From Physcomitrium patens (taxonomy: Eukaryota > Streptophyta > Bryopsida > Funariales > Funariaceae): 64,000 bases of DNA. Position 1 is the stretch's first letter. The number at the start of each line of letters is the position of its first letter. Below, piece by piece: positions 36,451 through 51,544 of the stretch. Both the position numbers and the translations under genes were made by a program. The notes below the pieces were generated by a model, which made no database searches, was not told the origin of the DNA, and saw nothing but the letters and a program-made list of their open reading frames with translations. The stretch lies in contig NC_037273.1 of the NCBI RefSeq assembly GCF_000002425.4, forward strand, positions 9,126,089-9,190,088, given 5' to 3'.

Positions 36451-39400
36451 TTTTGGGACCACTATTGGGGATAGACAATAGCATTGAGTGTTAGAAATTA
36501 ACTGCCGATTTAGTTAGATTGGAGATAGGAAGCAAATTCAGTAGAATATAATGAAAGGGTATGGTTATTAAGAATGAAAACTTAACAATAAAGAGAATAC
36601 GGCAGTCGAAATAAAGAATAATGAAATCACAAGCAAGAAATTTGTTACGTAATAAGCAACAACGAAAGTTAAAAAAGAATCATTGACAAAAGTTGGATTA
36701 AACCATGGTTGTATCCATGTCGGTATATCTGAGTATACCCAGAAGTTGATCGACATCAAATATTTTAGAAGTATATACCATTAGAAAAATTGCCAAGAGT
36801 ACTCGCAAAAAATTTGGTCAATAGACTAGTATTTCTCTTCAGGCCATTAACTACAAGTGGGGGAATCACAGAAGAATTGGATACTCCATTGGATACATTT
36901 CTAATAATACAAGCTTTCAATTTCATTGAAATTGGTTTCGTAGAGTAGCATAAATTTTTGGTCTATAAGGAACAATTCAGAGTATTTCAAAATCCATCAT
37001 TTTTATTCCTAATTCAAGAGAATAACTTAGTAAGGAATAATATTAGTAAATTGAGAAAACTTGAAAATTCAAAACAATCAATTGGGGAAGGCGGCAGTTG
37101 TTTTAACAAAAGATTAAGTAGAACATTGTTCTCTTCAATGGCAACGGGTGGTCCTGCAATTTCAATAGTAATACAAATAGGTGACATGAGTGATCACACA
37201 ATGAGTGTGGCTCCATTACATACTTTTGGGAATTTTTTAGGTGCAGATCTCGATCAATATTTATCTCAGTTTCTGATAGCATGTATAGTTAATAATGGAA
37301 GAACTGAAGATATTTAGTTATGATGGTTGCCAGCAACCTTAAAGGACATGGTGTTTGAATGGTACAACCATCAACAAGTGGGTTAATTTTCCTATTGGAT
37401 AGGATTGAAGAATGTATTTTTAATCCATTTTCACCCAATTGGTTTTTATGATCGAATTCGAGAAAGATTAATGACTAGCAAAATAAGTCTAGAAGAGGGA
37501 GTGGAATTGCAAGCTATACCACCAAACGTAACAACAATGTATGTTCTATATTTTTTGTATCAACAACAAGCGTTAACTACAATAGAGTTACTATTAATAC
37601 CAGTTCCAAAAGATTCCAATGAAACCTTGTTATTGAACCTGACAAAGAAAATGGAAGAAATAGCCGTTAATATAGCCAAGGATAAAGAGAAGAGGCACAA
37701 GCCTACTAATACTAGGACCAATGTATGGTACAGTAATTGTAAGGGCCACGGTCATTTGGTAATAAAATGCACTTTACCCTCACAAATGATGGGCCAATGT
37801 ACATTTTATAAAAAGCACTCAACAGCTAATTGTTGGAATTGGCAAAGGCAATAATAATTCACTAATCAAATCATGATCCCACCGGCTCAATGGAACGTCA
37901 ATCAAGTTCAAATGAGAAATACATTTGGATGGAATGGAAATCGATCTATCGACAAAATCGAGCATTCAATAACTTTCAAAAATCCAATTTTAATCAGGAG
38001 TCTACATCAAACCTCCAGAACTATGATAAGTAGCAGCAGAGGTATCAGCAATATGCTCCACCGACAACATCGAATCAAGTACCTTTTGTACCAATGAGAC
38101 AACCAGGATCATTTTTTAAGCCTATATTGAACAAGCCTAATAGGTATATATCGATGGAGACACCCAATATGCGTGATGGAGGTGCAAGAAGACCACTTCA
38201 TTGTTTTCGTTGCAAACAGATCAGTCATTATGCCAATGAATATCCCAATCTCAAAGCTAGTGACAATTATGCACCAATGTGTGGGAATTGCAAGCAGTTG
38301 GGGCATACGTATCAGTAATGTAATACTTTGTTCAATTTTAATAATCGAAATCCACAAATCCAAAGCCAAGAAAAAATTGAGGAGATAAATCAAGGTCCTC
38401 AAGATTTTGCAATAAATCGGGTGGAATGTGTCCAAGCCATTCTTACCAGGAATCAATAAAAGGAGAAAGAACCAATTCAACATTTGAGTGAGCCTGATGC
38501 AAAGGGCCAATTTGACCCAATTACGGGGACATCCAATCCAGGTCTTATTACGGGCCTCTTACCCAGTATGAGACCTGACTTGGTTGGGTAACCTAATGAA
38601 GTCCCGATTACAGAGGCTTCGGATCCGTTCCAAGCAATTCTGTTCTCTATGCAATTTTGAGAAACGTCCTATCTGTTGAAAGATCCTCTCGGGGGCATGA
38701 ATTTTAAGGAAGCTCAGACTACTGTTCTAATTCCAAGTCCAAGACAAAAGAATATCTTACCTCTCGGAATTAAACTCAATCCAATGAATAAAAAGAGGAC
38801 ATTGGGAATTACCTTAAATATGGAATCCGATGACATTTTGAAGGATTTGGATGCTATTTGGCCTTCTATTTCTATGAAGCAACTTCTACTAGTTGCACCA
38901 AGGTATTGTTCTACATTAAATTTATCGTTAACATGACATAGACAACGTAATAAAGAAGTTTGTAAAGTCAGTTTGAACCTTGACCCAAGTGCATCAACCA
39001 TTGATGTTTTGATTGACGGTGTTATGATCTCGGGTGTTCAGGTAGATGGTGGTTCTAGCATCAATTTAATGAACGCTAATACAATGGATGCTTTAGATTT
39101 GGACTACTTAGTATCCACAACATTGGTGTTAAGGATGTCAGATCATAGTTGGATTAAATCAATGGATATTTTATGGAGTGTTCAACCTATAATTACAAGT
39201 ATTGCATATGAAATCGACTACATCATCTTTCGATTACAACATTCGACTTTATTGTATCCAATTTTATTGGAACGACCCTAGTTTTATCAAGCGAAGGCCA
39301 AGAACAATTGAAATTGGGGTACTTTGATAATTGGCAAGGGCGGAGATAAAATGGTATTACAAATATATTGATTGGATGACCAAGTATGATGTGCACTATG

Positions 39401-42400
39401 TGAGTGCCCTGGACACAGGATTCAGTACTTTGTATATGTCAGACTTATCGATTGATTTTAAACTGGTGTGAGAATTGAAACAGAACATTGCCATTGTACC
39501 TTTATGTCAAACTTTCAACTTGGCGACTACAATAGAGCCTCGTACAATTAAGGTCTACCAAGGTATTAAGGCACAAGAGTTGACTTCCTCGACAAAATTT
39601 TTCTTGCATCATAAATCTACTTTTGCTTAGACTTATGATGATCTAAAAGGTATCCTCGCTGAAGTCTGAGAACATCATATCATTTTAAAAGAAAATGCTA
39701 AACCCATATGGCAGAGGCAACATTGCCTCAATACTAAATATTCTCTCATGGTGAAGGAGGAATTGGACAAGCTTCTTGTGGTTGGTTTTATTTACCCAAT
39801 ACCGAATAGTAAGTGGATTTCACCAATTGTGATGGTGTCAAAAAAGAATAGAAAAATCCAAATTTATCAAGATTTTTGAAAACTTAATGTGGCCACCAAG
39901 AAAGATTACTTCCCATTACATTTTACGGATAGTATATTGGATGCCGTAGCAGGTCACAAATGTTATTTATTCATCGATGGATTTTTTAGGTATAATCAAG
40001 TTCAAATTGCACCAGAAGACCAGCTCAAGACATTCTTTACTACGGATTGAGGCACATTTGCTTATCGTATGATGCCTTTTGGGTTATACAATATCCCAGC
40101 CACGTTTTAGAGAGTGATGACTCAGGCCTTCCAAGAGTATCTCTGGATGTTTATGGAAATCTTTTTAGATGATTTTTATACATTTAATACAAAACAAGAT
40201 CATTTTAATTGTCTAGGAAAATGTTTGACTTGGTGCATTAAATTTGGAATATCGTTGAATTTGGATAAGTGTCAATTTGGTATTCTGTCCAAAAAATTAT
40301 TGAGACACATCGTCTCCAGCCGGGGTATTACTACAGATCTTGATAATGTGCAGTATATAATGAACTTGCCCAAACCAGAGATGGTCTCCGATGTTCGAGG
40401 GTTCGTTGGCCATATCAATTATTATCGCCACTTTATTCATTTGTTTGCAATTATTTGTCAAACTTTACACACTTATTGAAGAAACATTTGTCAGATGGGA
40501 CTAGTCTTCTTTGGACTATGGAGTGTACCATGGCCTTTGAGGCATTAAAGTCAAAATTGGTCTCTGCACCAATATTGGTGGCACCTCATTAGACAAAGCA
40601 TTTCCATGTGTACGTTGATGCATCTAATGTGGCTATTGGATCGGTGCTAAATGAGAAGGATGATCAGGGTCTAGATCATCTTATCTATTATGGTAGTCGG
40701 CAATTGGTGGCTACCGAACGTAATTATACTACTGAACGCAAAGCATTGGATATGATATACTCGGTTCAGAAGTTTCGACATTATTTGCTTGGATATCCAT
40801 TTGTATTTTATGTGGATCATGATGCCCTCAAATACATGATTAATAAGCGTCTATTGAGTGGACGCATTGTGCGATGGATATTACTCCTACAAGAGTTCAA
40901 TTTTACGATTGTTGTACGACCTCAAAAGAAACATGCAAATGTTGTCTAATATTCTCAGCAACGAGCCTATCCCTAATACTCTTTCCAATGTCGAATTAAT
41001 TGTGGTAGATGTGATTTCCGTTGAGTATAGTGAAATCATTTAATTTTTGACCTTCTACACTTTTTTGTCAACTTTCACCAACAAGCTTAAGAAGCACCTC
41101 ATTGTGAAGAGTATCATGTATACGATGATTCGTGATGCTTTGTATAAATAAGGTAAAGATGGCATTTTAAGATGCTGTAACTTTCCAATTGAAGTACAGT
41201 CGATACTAGAGGATTGCCATTTAGATAGTTGTGGTGGTCATTTTACGGGCCATAACACTACTCACAAGACTTTAATGGCATGATATTGGTGGCCCACAAT
41301 GTTTTCTGATGCACACCAATTTGTTCGTCATTGTGATCCGTGTCAATGAATGGGTCGACCTACGGGCACTTCAACCATGCCGTTAGTACCAATCTTGGCA
41401 CAGGCATTGTTTAAAGAATGGGGTATTGATTTTATCAATCTCATTGTATAAGTGTCAAAACTTAGTCAAAAATGGTATATTTTACTCGCCATGGATTATG
41501 TAACAAAATAAGCAGAGGCTATTGTTACCTACAACAATAATACCACTACAATGGCCACTTTTCTATATGAGAATATTATAACTTGATTTGGATATCCGAA
41601 AGAATTGGTTAGTGATTGCGGCACCCATTTCATAAATACTACCATAGTCGCCTTGACGAACACATATGAGATTAAGCATCGAAAACTACTCCATATCATC
41701 TTCGTGCAAATGGGCAAATGGAAAAGATTAACAAAATTTTGTGCAAGGTCTTGACTAAGATAATTTTGGGAGCAGGTACCCATTGGAAGACCAAACTCTT
41801 TGCGGCTTTGTGGGCATATTATATCGTATATAAAATAACTACCAACACTACTTCGTTCCAACTTGTTTACAGACAAGAGGTAATTTTACCTATCGAATTG
41901 GAGGTTCAAAGTTTACGGATTGATTTGGATGAATGTCTCAATGACAACAAGTCATTACACTCTTGGTTTGTGAAATTGGAGGAATTGGATGAAATATGGG
42001 CTACAGCTCTTTTCAATATGAAAGTAACTCAAAAACAGAGGAAGGGTTACTATGATAGTAAACTGCGTCCGAAGATTTTTATGCCCAATGATTTGGTATT
42101 ATTGTATGATAGTCGGTTTACTCATTTTTTGGGCAAATTTTAAGTTTGCTGGGATGGGCCGTATTAGGTGATTGAAGGCTTTTTTAATAGGTTTGCTCAA
42201 TTGGAAGATTTCATGGGCCATCGATTCAATACCCGCATTAATGGGAATCAATTATGATTATTTAATATATAAAATCCATGACAAATTTTCATTTTTTTGA
42301 AGGAGGTGACATTGAATAGACTCAAGATAGACCTAGATATGATATAAGTGGGTTAGGGTGTAGAGGCGGCTGAAAGGATAGTTGGTAATTACTAATATGT

Positions 42401-42514
42401 TAGATCGGATGGACGAGAGAAATAGACAATATGGATAATATGTTGTCATTATCACTAGGTAGTAAGAGAATAGGAATATGGCACCAATAAGAGGTCATTT
42501 TATGATGTCATTTT

Positions 42515-42517
<3 letters not shown>

Positions 42518-42556
<39 letters not shown>
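42518..42556 (+). repeat. Poly(T) tract inside inner gypsy element
   Basis: About 38 T in a row between pol and the post-pol region; the outer copy has only a short T run at the equivalent place (49,880-49,890). Confidence 0.9.
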
Positions 42557-42557
<1 letters not shown>

Positions 42558-42599
42558 AAAATACCATTTATTGTGTTTCTTGTGTATTTGAGAGTAGTA

Positions 42600-44340
42600 G
42601 TTCCAATTAAGCGTTCGAGAGAGGGAGAGTCATGGCAATTGAAAGTGCAAAGCGTGCTATAGATAAAGAGGACAATGGCTGAAATGTGAGAACTAAACGC
42701 CCATGAAAACCACCTTATGTGATAATTGTTATCAATATGGAGCCGATGAAGTTAGATATCTACTAGATGCCAAGAAGAATAAAAGACTTTTGGAATGTGC
42801 AATTGTTCCAATTTTTGTACTAGTCAGATCACTTACCATCAATTAATGTATCTTTAATAAAAGAATATATCACAAATTACGACCCAGAGGTGGATTGAGT
42901 GTCGTACAACGGTGAATGATCAGGATTGATGGAACAATCCTAGGAAAGATGTTGTTTCTTCCCATTATAGAGATTGTAGTAGGGGTTGATGACTCAAGCA
43001 ACTTTAATCCAGGAAGATATTTCAAGGGAGGTATGTCGGCCTCTGAGAAGAGCTAAGGTTGGCGGACTGCTAAGGTAATTTCACCAGAACTTGTAGAATG
43101 GTTCCATTTTATGGTGAGGCAGTTAAGATTGTATCGACACCCTATATATATGTCCAAAAGGTTAATATATGCAGCGGTAGGGGTGCTTGAAGGGATGGTA
43201 TTCAATTGAATAGCTTACATAGTTACTTATATTTATGCGAAGATAGGAGCCAAGTGGAAATTGGAGAAGTTTACATATTTGCTTTGTTTCAATTATGTGT
43301 ATGTTATGATTGTACACACATTGCATCAAACTCTGCGAGTAGAAGAAAGTCCTGTACTAGTGCTAGTGCCTCCACAGAGAGAACAAAATTTGTTGGCACA
43401 AAATGTCAATACAGCGGATGTAATACACAAAATTGGAGAATCAAGTCGTATAGTGGCACAAGAGGTCGTTCTAGTTATTAAATCAGAAGGGGTTCCAATT
43501 TGTTTTGTGGTAGAAGAGGAGAATGAAATCCCAATTTAGATGAATATTAATGAGTTGGGATTTCTACATGGTCAATTGCTCGAAAGAATATCTCTTAAGA
43601 ATATTTTTTTGAAGCACATTTCATAAATACATTGTATGGTGCGAGCATTGGATATAGAGGGCAGTAGCAAACGAAATTTAGAGGACAGCAAGAAGGTGAT
43701 ATCAGAGCAAAAGTGAAGAATTGAAGAGCAAGAACGGACTATAAAAGAAATTGGAGAATCCAAGCTGGTATTGGAGCGAAAATTGGTTCACCAATATGAG
43801 TCTTGGATGAAAGAAAAAGAACACATCTTATAGATTGTGGAAAGATAATAAGACAAATTGATCTAGAATCGTAAGATATGAAATTTGGAATAGGAGAAAC
43901 TCAAATGTCAGTTGCAAGCGGAAGGAGACAAGGTATAGTTATTGACGAAAGAGAAAGCGACATTGAATGATCGATCCAAATGTAAAATGGAGAAGTTAAG
44001 GTCTAAAATCAAAGTTTTATAAAGTGAGGTGGCAAAATTGACTAAAGAGTTAATTGTAAGGAGCCGGTCACAAGCATTAATTGAAGATGTTTTAGAATGG
44101 ATGAGTCAATAGCAACATCAATTAGAACTCCGTGATGCCCAAATCTTGAAACTGGAGGCTCAAGTTCGAGAATTAGGAGAGTATAATGAAGATCTCTCAA
44201 ACCAGTTGAGGAAGGAGTCGATGGATGGATTGAAGGAGGAGAAAGATTTGAATTTAGAACAAGAATTGGTAGAATCCACATTAGATAATGTAGCAAATGA
44301 TCAATTGGGTGGACCAGAGGAAATAGTAACTTTGTAGAGT
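42600..44340 (+). other. Post-pol coding-like region of inner gypsy element (fossil)
   Basis: About 1.7 kb between integrase and the 3' LTR that shows protein-like conservation with 49,970-53,600 of the outer element. The last third is rich in E, K, L and Q with heptad-like spacing (for example LEAQVRELGEYNEDLSNQL from 44,149), suggesting a coiled coil in the ancestral product. The first two thirds are unrecognised. No envelope transmembrane pattern was evident. It is a fossil, broken many times. Confidence 0.6.
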
Positions 44341-44411
44341 TTTGTTAAATAGTTTTAGATAGATAACAATTGTGTATTTGCGAAGATGCTGCATAAATAG
44401 GAGTGAGGCTA

Positions 44412-45150
44412 TGTAGAATAGATATTAATTTGGTTCTATAAGATATTGGTTAAATAGACTAATAGTCTGTAGAATAGTCAGTTCAAGAGGACACATGGTT
44501 AATTTAGTTATTAAAAGTAGTTAATTACAAGATTATGGTTAGAATCTGGAAATAGGAAGTAAATATATAGGAGTTGTAGAGGTTAGTTTGAGTGCCAGAC
44601 TATGATAATCATGAGCTGAGGTAAGCTTGGTGTTACCTCCTTGTTTCTTTGTTTCTTTGTTGTTGAAAAGTAATAGATAGTTTTTGAATATTAAGAAGTG
44701 AGTCCGTGGAATAAATTAGAGATTGATTTATGAGTTATTGATTATATAATTGGAGCATTGAGTGATTGAATTATATGAGGAATTATTGGAAGATTATGAT
44801 TGTTTTTTATTGAGAGTTGTATGTATTTTGACAAAAGAAGTCTGTGATTACAAAAATTATGTGAATTCAGATTGGTTAGAGTGAAATCTATTATTTCTAG
44901 TATTAGATGAAATTATTGTATTTTGAACGGTTTTTTGAGAGTGTAGTATTATACACTGTTGTTATCAGTTGATGAAGGAGTATTGTTATTGGGAAAAAGC
45001 ATTGTAGTATTTCTTGGTGTTTTAGTGGTTTGGAATACGGTTAATTGTGTGATCCTAATAAATAAAATTCATGCACTTAGTCTTTTTCTATGTTTGAATC
45101 CTTGTATATAGGTTTATTCTAAAAAAAATTGTAGAATAAGTAAAACGACA
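44412..45150 (+). repeat. 3' LTR of inner gypsy element
   Basis: Preceded by a purine-rich stretch (AGGAGTGAGG), begins TGTAGAATAGATATTAA and ends at ACGACA, followed directly by the duplication ATCTT. Its end lies six bases short of the end used by the other three LTRs. Confidence 0.88.
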
Positions 45151-48100
45151 ATCTTAATCTTTATCTAATTTCCAAAAGTATGGTAAAGAGCAACAGAGGT
45201 ATGAGCAATATACTCCATCGACACCATCAAACTAAGTTCCTTTCGTATCAACGGGACAACCAGGATCATTTTTTAATCCTACATGGAACAAGCCTAATAG
45301 GTATATATCAGTGGAAATACCCAATATGCTTGATGGGAGTGTAAGGAGACTACTTCGTTGTTTTCGTTGCAGATAGATTGATCATTATGCGAGTAAATAT
45401 CCCAATCCTAGAGCTATTGACAATTATGTACTAGTTTGTGGGAATTGCAAGTAGTTGGGGCATATTTATTAGCAATGTAATACTCAATTCAATTTCAATA
45501 ATCGGGATCAGCTGATTTAAAGTCAAGGAAAAATCGAGGAGATAAATTAAGGTTCCAAAGATTTTCCAATAAATCGGATGGAATGTGTCCAAGCCATTCT
45601 TAACAAGAGTCAGTAAAAAGAGAAATGACCAATTCATTTTTTTAGATGATCCTAAAGCAAAGGGCCAATTGGACCCAATTACGGGGCTATCTAATCCAGG
45701 TCTTGATATGGGCTCTTTACTTGGTATGAGATCTGAATCGGTTACGCAACCTAATAAGGTGCCAATTACGGATGCTTTGGTTCCATTCTAAGCCATTCCA
45801 TTCTCTCCGCAGTTTTGGAAAACTTCTTATCCGTTGAAAGATCCTTGCAAGGACAGGGATTCTAAAGAAACTCCAGCTGTTGTTCTAATTCCTAGTCTAA
45901 GGCAAAAGAATATCTTATCCCTTAGAGTTAAACTCAAATCAATGAAAAGAAAGAAGGCATTAGGAATTATCCTAAGTATAAAATTCTATGATATTTTAAA
46001 GGATCTGGATGCTATTTGGTCTTCTATTTCTATGAAACAACTTTTAGCGGTCATCCTAAAGTATCGTTCTACATTGAATTCATCGTTAACATGGCATAGG
46101 CAACGTAATAAAGAAATTTGTGAAGTTAGTTTGAATCCTGATTCAAGTGCACCAACCATTCATGTTTTGATTGATGGTATTATGATCTCGGGAGTTCAAG
46201 TGGATGATGGTTTCAGCGTTAATTTAATGAACGCTGATACAATAGATGCTTTAGATTTGGAACACTTAGTACCCACGACATTGGTATTATAGATGGCAGG
46301 TCATAGCCGGGTTAAATCAATGGACATTTTATAGAGTGTTCAAACTATAATTGCTAGTATTACATATGAAATCAATTATATCATCTTTTGGCTACAACGT
46401 TCGACTTTACCATATCCAATTTTATTGAGACGACCCTAACTTTATCAAACAAAGGACAAGAATGATTGGGGTTGGAGTACTTTGACAATTGGCAAGGACG
46501 CAAATAAAATGGTGTTACAATGTACCTAGTACACTATCATGGAGAATCTCAATTGCCAACATCTGAATTGATGTTGTACGATGAGCTTAGCTCCGATGAT
46601 GACGCCATAGCACCGATTACAAAAGCGACTGTGGAGGCAGCACAACACCCTCGGGTGGTTTACCAATGTAGATATCTAGGATAATACTTAATATACCTAA
46701 CATATTCGAAAAAATTTGATTATGTTAGTGTTGATTGGATGACCAAGTATGATGTGCACCATATTAGTGCAATGGATATAGGATTTAGGACTTTGCACAT
46801 GTCAGACTTACCAATTGATTTTAAACCAGCATGGGAGTTGAAATAGAACATCACCACTACACCTTTATGTCAAACTATCTACTTGGCAACCACAACAGAA
46901 CCTCAGACAATTAATGTCTATGAATGTATTAAAGAGTAAGACTTGATCTGCTGGACAAAATTTTTCTTATATCATAAATCCACTTTTTCTTGGACTTATG
47001 ATGATATAAAAGGTATTCCTACTGAAGTCTAAGAGCATCATATCATTTTAGAAGAAAATGCTAAATCCATACGACAGAGGCAACATCACCTTAATCCTAA
47101 ATATTCCCTCATCGTAAAGGAGGAATTGGACAAGCTTCTTGCAATTGCTTTTATTTACCCGGTATCAAATAGTGAGTGGGTTTCATCAATCATGATGGTG
47201 TCAAAAAAGAATGGCAAAATCCGCATTTGTGAAGATTTTCAAAAACTTAATGCGGCCACTAAGAAAGATTACTTTCTATTGCCTTTCATGGATAGTATAT
47301 TGGACGTTGTAGTAGGTTACAAATATTATTTGTTCCTTGATGGATTTTTCAGGTATAATTAAGTTCAAATTGCAATGAAAGACCAACTCAAGACAACCTA
47401 TAGTACACATTGAGGCACATTTGCTTATCACATGTTGCCTTTTGGGTTATGTAACGCCCCAGCCACATTTCAAAGAGTGATAACTCAGGCCTTCCAAGAC
47501 TATCTCCGGATGTTTATGGAGATCTTTTTAGATGACTTTTGTGCATTCAGTAAAAAATAAGATCATTTTAATTGTTTAAGTAAATGTTTGGCTCGATGCG
47601 TTAAATTTGAAATATTATTGAACTTAGATAACTGTCAATTTGGTATTCCATCTAGAAAATTATTGGGCCATATTGTCTACAACCATACTATTCCTACGGA
47701 TCCTGAGAAACTGAAGCATGTAATGAACTTGTCCAGACCAGAGACGGTCTTTGGAGTTATAGGGTTTGTCGGCCATGTCAATTATTATCGATGATTTATT
47801 TGTTTATTTACTATTATTTATTAATCTTTAATGAACTTACTGAAGAAACCTCCGTATCATGGAGTGTATTGTGGCCTTTGAGGCATTGGAGTCAAAATTG
47901 GTCTCTGTGCCAATATTTGTGTTTTCTCATTGGATGAAGTCCTTTCATGTGTACGTTGATGCATCCAATGTGGCTATTGGATCAATGCTAAGTTAGAAGG
48001 ATGATAAGGGTCTGGATCATCCTATCTATTATGCCAATCGACAATTGGTGGCTGTCAAACGTAATGATACTACTACTGAACGGAAAGTGTTGGATATAAT

Positions 48101-50519
48101 CTACTCGGTTCAAAAATTTTGGCACTATTTGCTTGGATATCCATTTGTCTTTTATGTAGATCATGATGCCCTCAAATACATGATTAATAAGCCTCAATTG
48201 AGTGGGCGCATTGTACAATGGATATTACTCCTACAAGAGTTCAATTTTATAATTGTCGTATGATCGGGGAAGAAATATGTGAATGTTGATCATTTATTCT
48301 ATTTATCTAATATTCTCGGCAACGAGCCTATCCTTGTTGCTTTTTTGGACACCAAATTATTTATAGTCAATGTGATTTCCCTCGAGTATAGTGAAATCAT
48401 TCAGTTTTTGACTTTCCATATCTTTCCGCAGACTTTCACTGATAAGCTTAAGAAGCGCCTTATTCTAAAGAGTGCTCAGTATACGATGATTTGTGATGCT
48501 TTGTATAAACAAGGCAAAGATGGCATTATATGACGTTGTATCTTTCCAAGTGAAGTACAGTTGATATTGGAGGGTTGCCATTTAGATAGTTGTGGTGGTC
48601 ATTTTGTGGGAGACAGTACTGCTCGCAAGGCTTTAATGGTAGGATATTGGTGGCCCACAATGTTTTTTCATGCGCACCAATTTATTTGTCGTTGTGATCC
48701 TTGTCAACAAATTGGTCGACCCATGGATACTTTAGCCATGTCATTAATACCAATCTTGGCATATGCACCATTTGAAAAATGGGATATTAATTTTGTTGGT
48801 TCCATCGCCTTAGCATCAAAACTTTATAAAAAATGGTATATTTTACTCGCCACGGACTATGTAACAAAATAAGTAGAGGCTATTGCTACCTACAATAATA
48901 ATGCCAGTACAATGGCCACTTTTCTATATGAGAATATTATAACTTGATTTGGATATCCAAAAGAATTGGTTAGCGATTGCGGCACCTATTTCATTAATGC
49001 TACTATAGCAACCTTGACAAACATGTATGAGATCAAGCATCAAAAAATCACTCCATATGATCCTTGTGCTAATGAACAAATGTAAAAGACCAACAAAATT
49101 TTGTACAAGATCTTGACTAAGATAATTTTGAAGGTGGATACCCTTCGTGAGATCAAACTCTTTGTGGCTTTGTGGGCATATCGCACTGTATATAAAGTAA
49201 CTACCAACTCTACTCCATTCCAACTTGTTTATGGATAAGAAGCCATTTTACCCATCAAGCTGGAGGTTCAAAGTTTACGGATTGCCTTGGATGAAAGACT
49301 TAGTGATAAAGAGTCATTACAATCTTAGTTGATAAAATTGGAGGAATTGGATGAAATACGAGCTATGGCTCTGTTCAACATAGAAGCAACTCAAAAATGG
49401 AAGAAGAGTTACTATGATAGTAAGTTGTGTCTGAAATTTTTTATGCCCAATGATTTGGTATAGCTGTATGATAGCTAATTTAATCATTTTCTGGACAAAT
49501 TTCAAGTATGCTAGCATGAGCCGTATCGGGTGATTGAAGGATTCTCCAATGGATCTGTTCAATTAGAGAATTTCATGGACTATTGATTCAGTATGCACAT
49601 TAATGGGAACCAATTATGGTTATATAATACATAAAATTCGGGACAGGTTTCTATTTTTTTGTGGGGGAGGTGACTTCAAATGGACTTAAGATAAACCTAA
49701 TTATGGTATAAGTGCATTAGGGTGTAGAAGAGGCTGAAAAGATAATTAGTAATTATTAATATTCTAGATGGGATGGAAGTGAAAAACAGACAGTATGGAT
49801 AACATGTTGTCATGATCACTGGTAATAAGAGAATAGAAGTGGGGTACCAATTAGAGGTCATTATGTGTTGTCATTTTTGGTTTTTTTTTCTGAGATTGCC
49901 ATTTCTTATGTTACTTGCGTATTTGAGAGTAATAGTTTTAATTAAGAGGTTAAGAACTTAAGAGAAAGCGTCATGGCGATTGAAAGTGCAAAGCAAGCTG
50001 TAGATAAAAGGGACAATGGCTGAAATGAGAAAGCTAATCGCATGTCAAAACCATCATCTATGATAATCGTTACAAATATGAAGCTGATGAATTTAGATAT
50101 TTGTTAAAAATCGAGAAGAATAAGAGACTTTTGGAATGCATAGTTGTTCCAATTTTTGCACCAATCAGATCACTTATCACCAATCAATGTGGCATTAGTG
50201 GAGGAATACATCATGAATTACGACCCCAAAGATGGATCGAGTATCATATAAGGGAGAATTATCAAGATTGATGAAACAATCGTGAAAAAGGTGTTGTTTC
50301 TGCTCATTGGAGAAATTGCAGTAGGAGCAAATGAATCAAGCGATTTCAGCCCTCGAAGAATTTTCAAGGGAGGTATGTCACCCTTTGAGAGGAACCAAGG
50401 TTGGCGGACTACTAAAGTACTTTCACTAGAACTTGTAAAATAGTTCTACTTTGTAGTGAGGCCGTTAGGATTATACCAACACCCCACGTATATGTCCAAA
50501 CGATTATTATATGCAGTGA

Positions 50520-51502
50520 TGTTGTATTACATGCTATCTTACTTGAAAATGCACCAGGCATCTGGCTATAGAAGATAAAGCAATGTTTTGTAAGTATTCA
50601 AGTAGTCTAGTAGGTTTCAACCATCTAAATGTAAACTATTTCGGATTTCAATGTAAAAGCTTAATCCCAATACAAAGTACTTAGAAACACTATTTTTAAT
50701 AACTTCAAGATATTATAAGTACAAGTTCTTTTATTATTTTTTAGTTTTATTTTATTTATTTATTTATTTTTATTAGTAATATTCTTTTTTTTTTTAATTT
50801 TTAATTTTTTAATTTTTAAATCCTAATCTTAGACAATGAGCTTTGGTAAGCTGTAATTCTCAATCAGATTGTTCAATTGTTCTAAAACTTCTATCACTAG
50901 TGTCTTTGTAAGTCTTCTAAATGCTTAAGAAGTTTCAATCCAATCCAACTTATAGATTGCAAGAAAATGCCGTAAATCCACACTGATGTCCCTTGACCGC
51001 CGCCTAGAAAGTTGATGACGAACTTTGAATTGCAATTTTTCCTTCTTCAATTGTTAATTCCCATTCAAACTTTGTGTGCACTTCCGCCTTTAAGTCTTCG
51101 AGTTGACATACTAAAATTCACCTTATTCCAGCTAGTAGATCTCCAGATATTACAGAAACCCTAAACAACCTCAATCTACCAACTTCTGATACCTCTTTAC
51201 ACTAATGATCAAATATCCTCTATTTGTACCATTATATTAATACAAATTTTTGCATGCACTTGGCATATTCAATCATCTAGACACTTCTAAAATTTCAACC
51301 CTAGATATTTGTCCAATTTTACAAAACAATCAAGAGTACTAGCCTTAACTTTATTGCAAAAAAAACCAAATCACAATACAAACACTGATTTTGAGCAATG
51401 ATTGCCAAGTCCTCTCAAATTCTATGAAACTCAGTCTTATACCTTTCGAAGGAGCTTGAAGCTAGCTCTCCGATCCCCCCAAAAAATCCTGATCTCCTAG
51501 TG

Positions 51503-51544
<42 letters not shown>

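Larger units (their letters stand above)
35715..45150 (+). mobile_element. Inner Ty3/gypsy element nested in the outer gag (fossil)
   Basis: Complete in layout at 9,436 bp: LTRs 35715-36450 and 44412-45150, flanked by the duplication ATCTT (35710-35714 and 45151-45155). Parts in order: gag (about 36,560-38,460, knuckles HCFRCKQISHYA near 38,199 and CGNCKQLGHTY), protease (about 38,970-39,280, VDGGSSINLM), RT (about 39,660-40,480, FLDDF), RNase H (40,600-40,950), integrase (about 41,160-42,150) and a post-pol region (about 42,600-44,340) ending in coiled-coil-like sequence. It is the same family as the outer element but an LTR subfamily apart. It is broken at dozens of places. LTR divergence by eye is roughly 9 percent, so it is not much younger than its host element. 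Confidence 0.92.
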
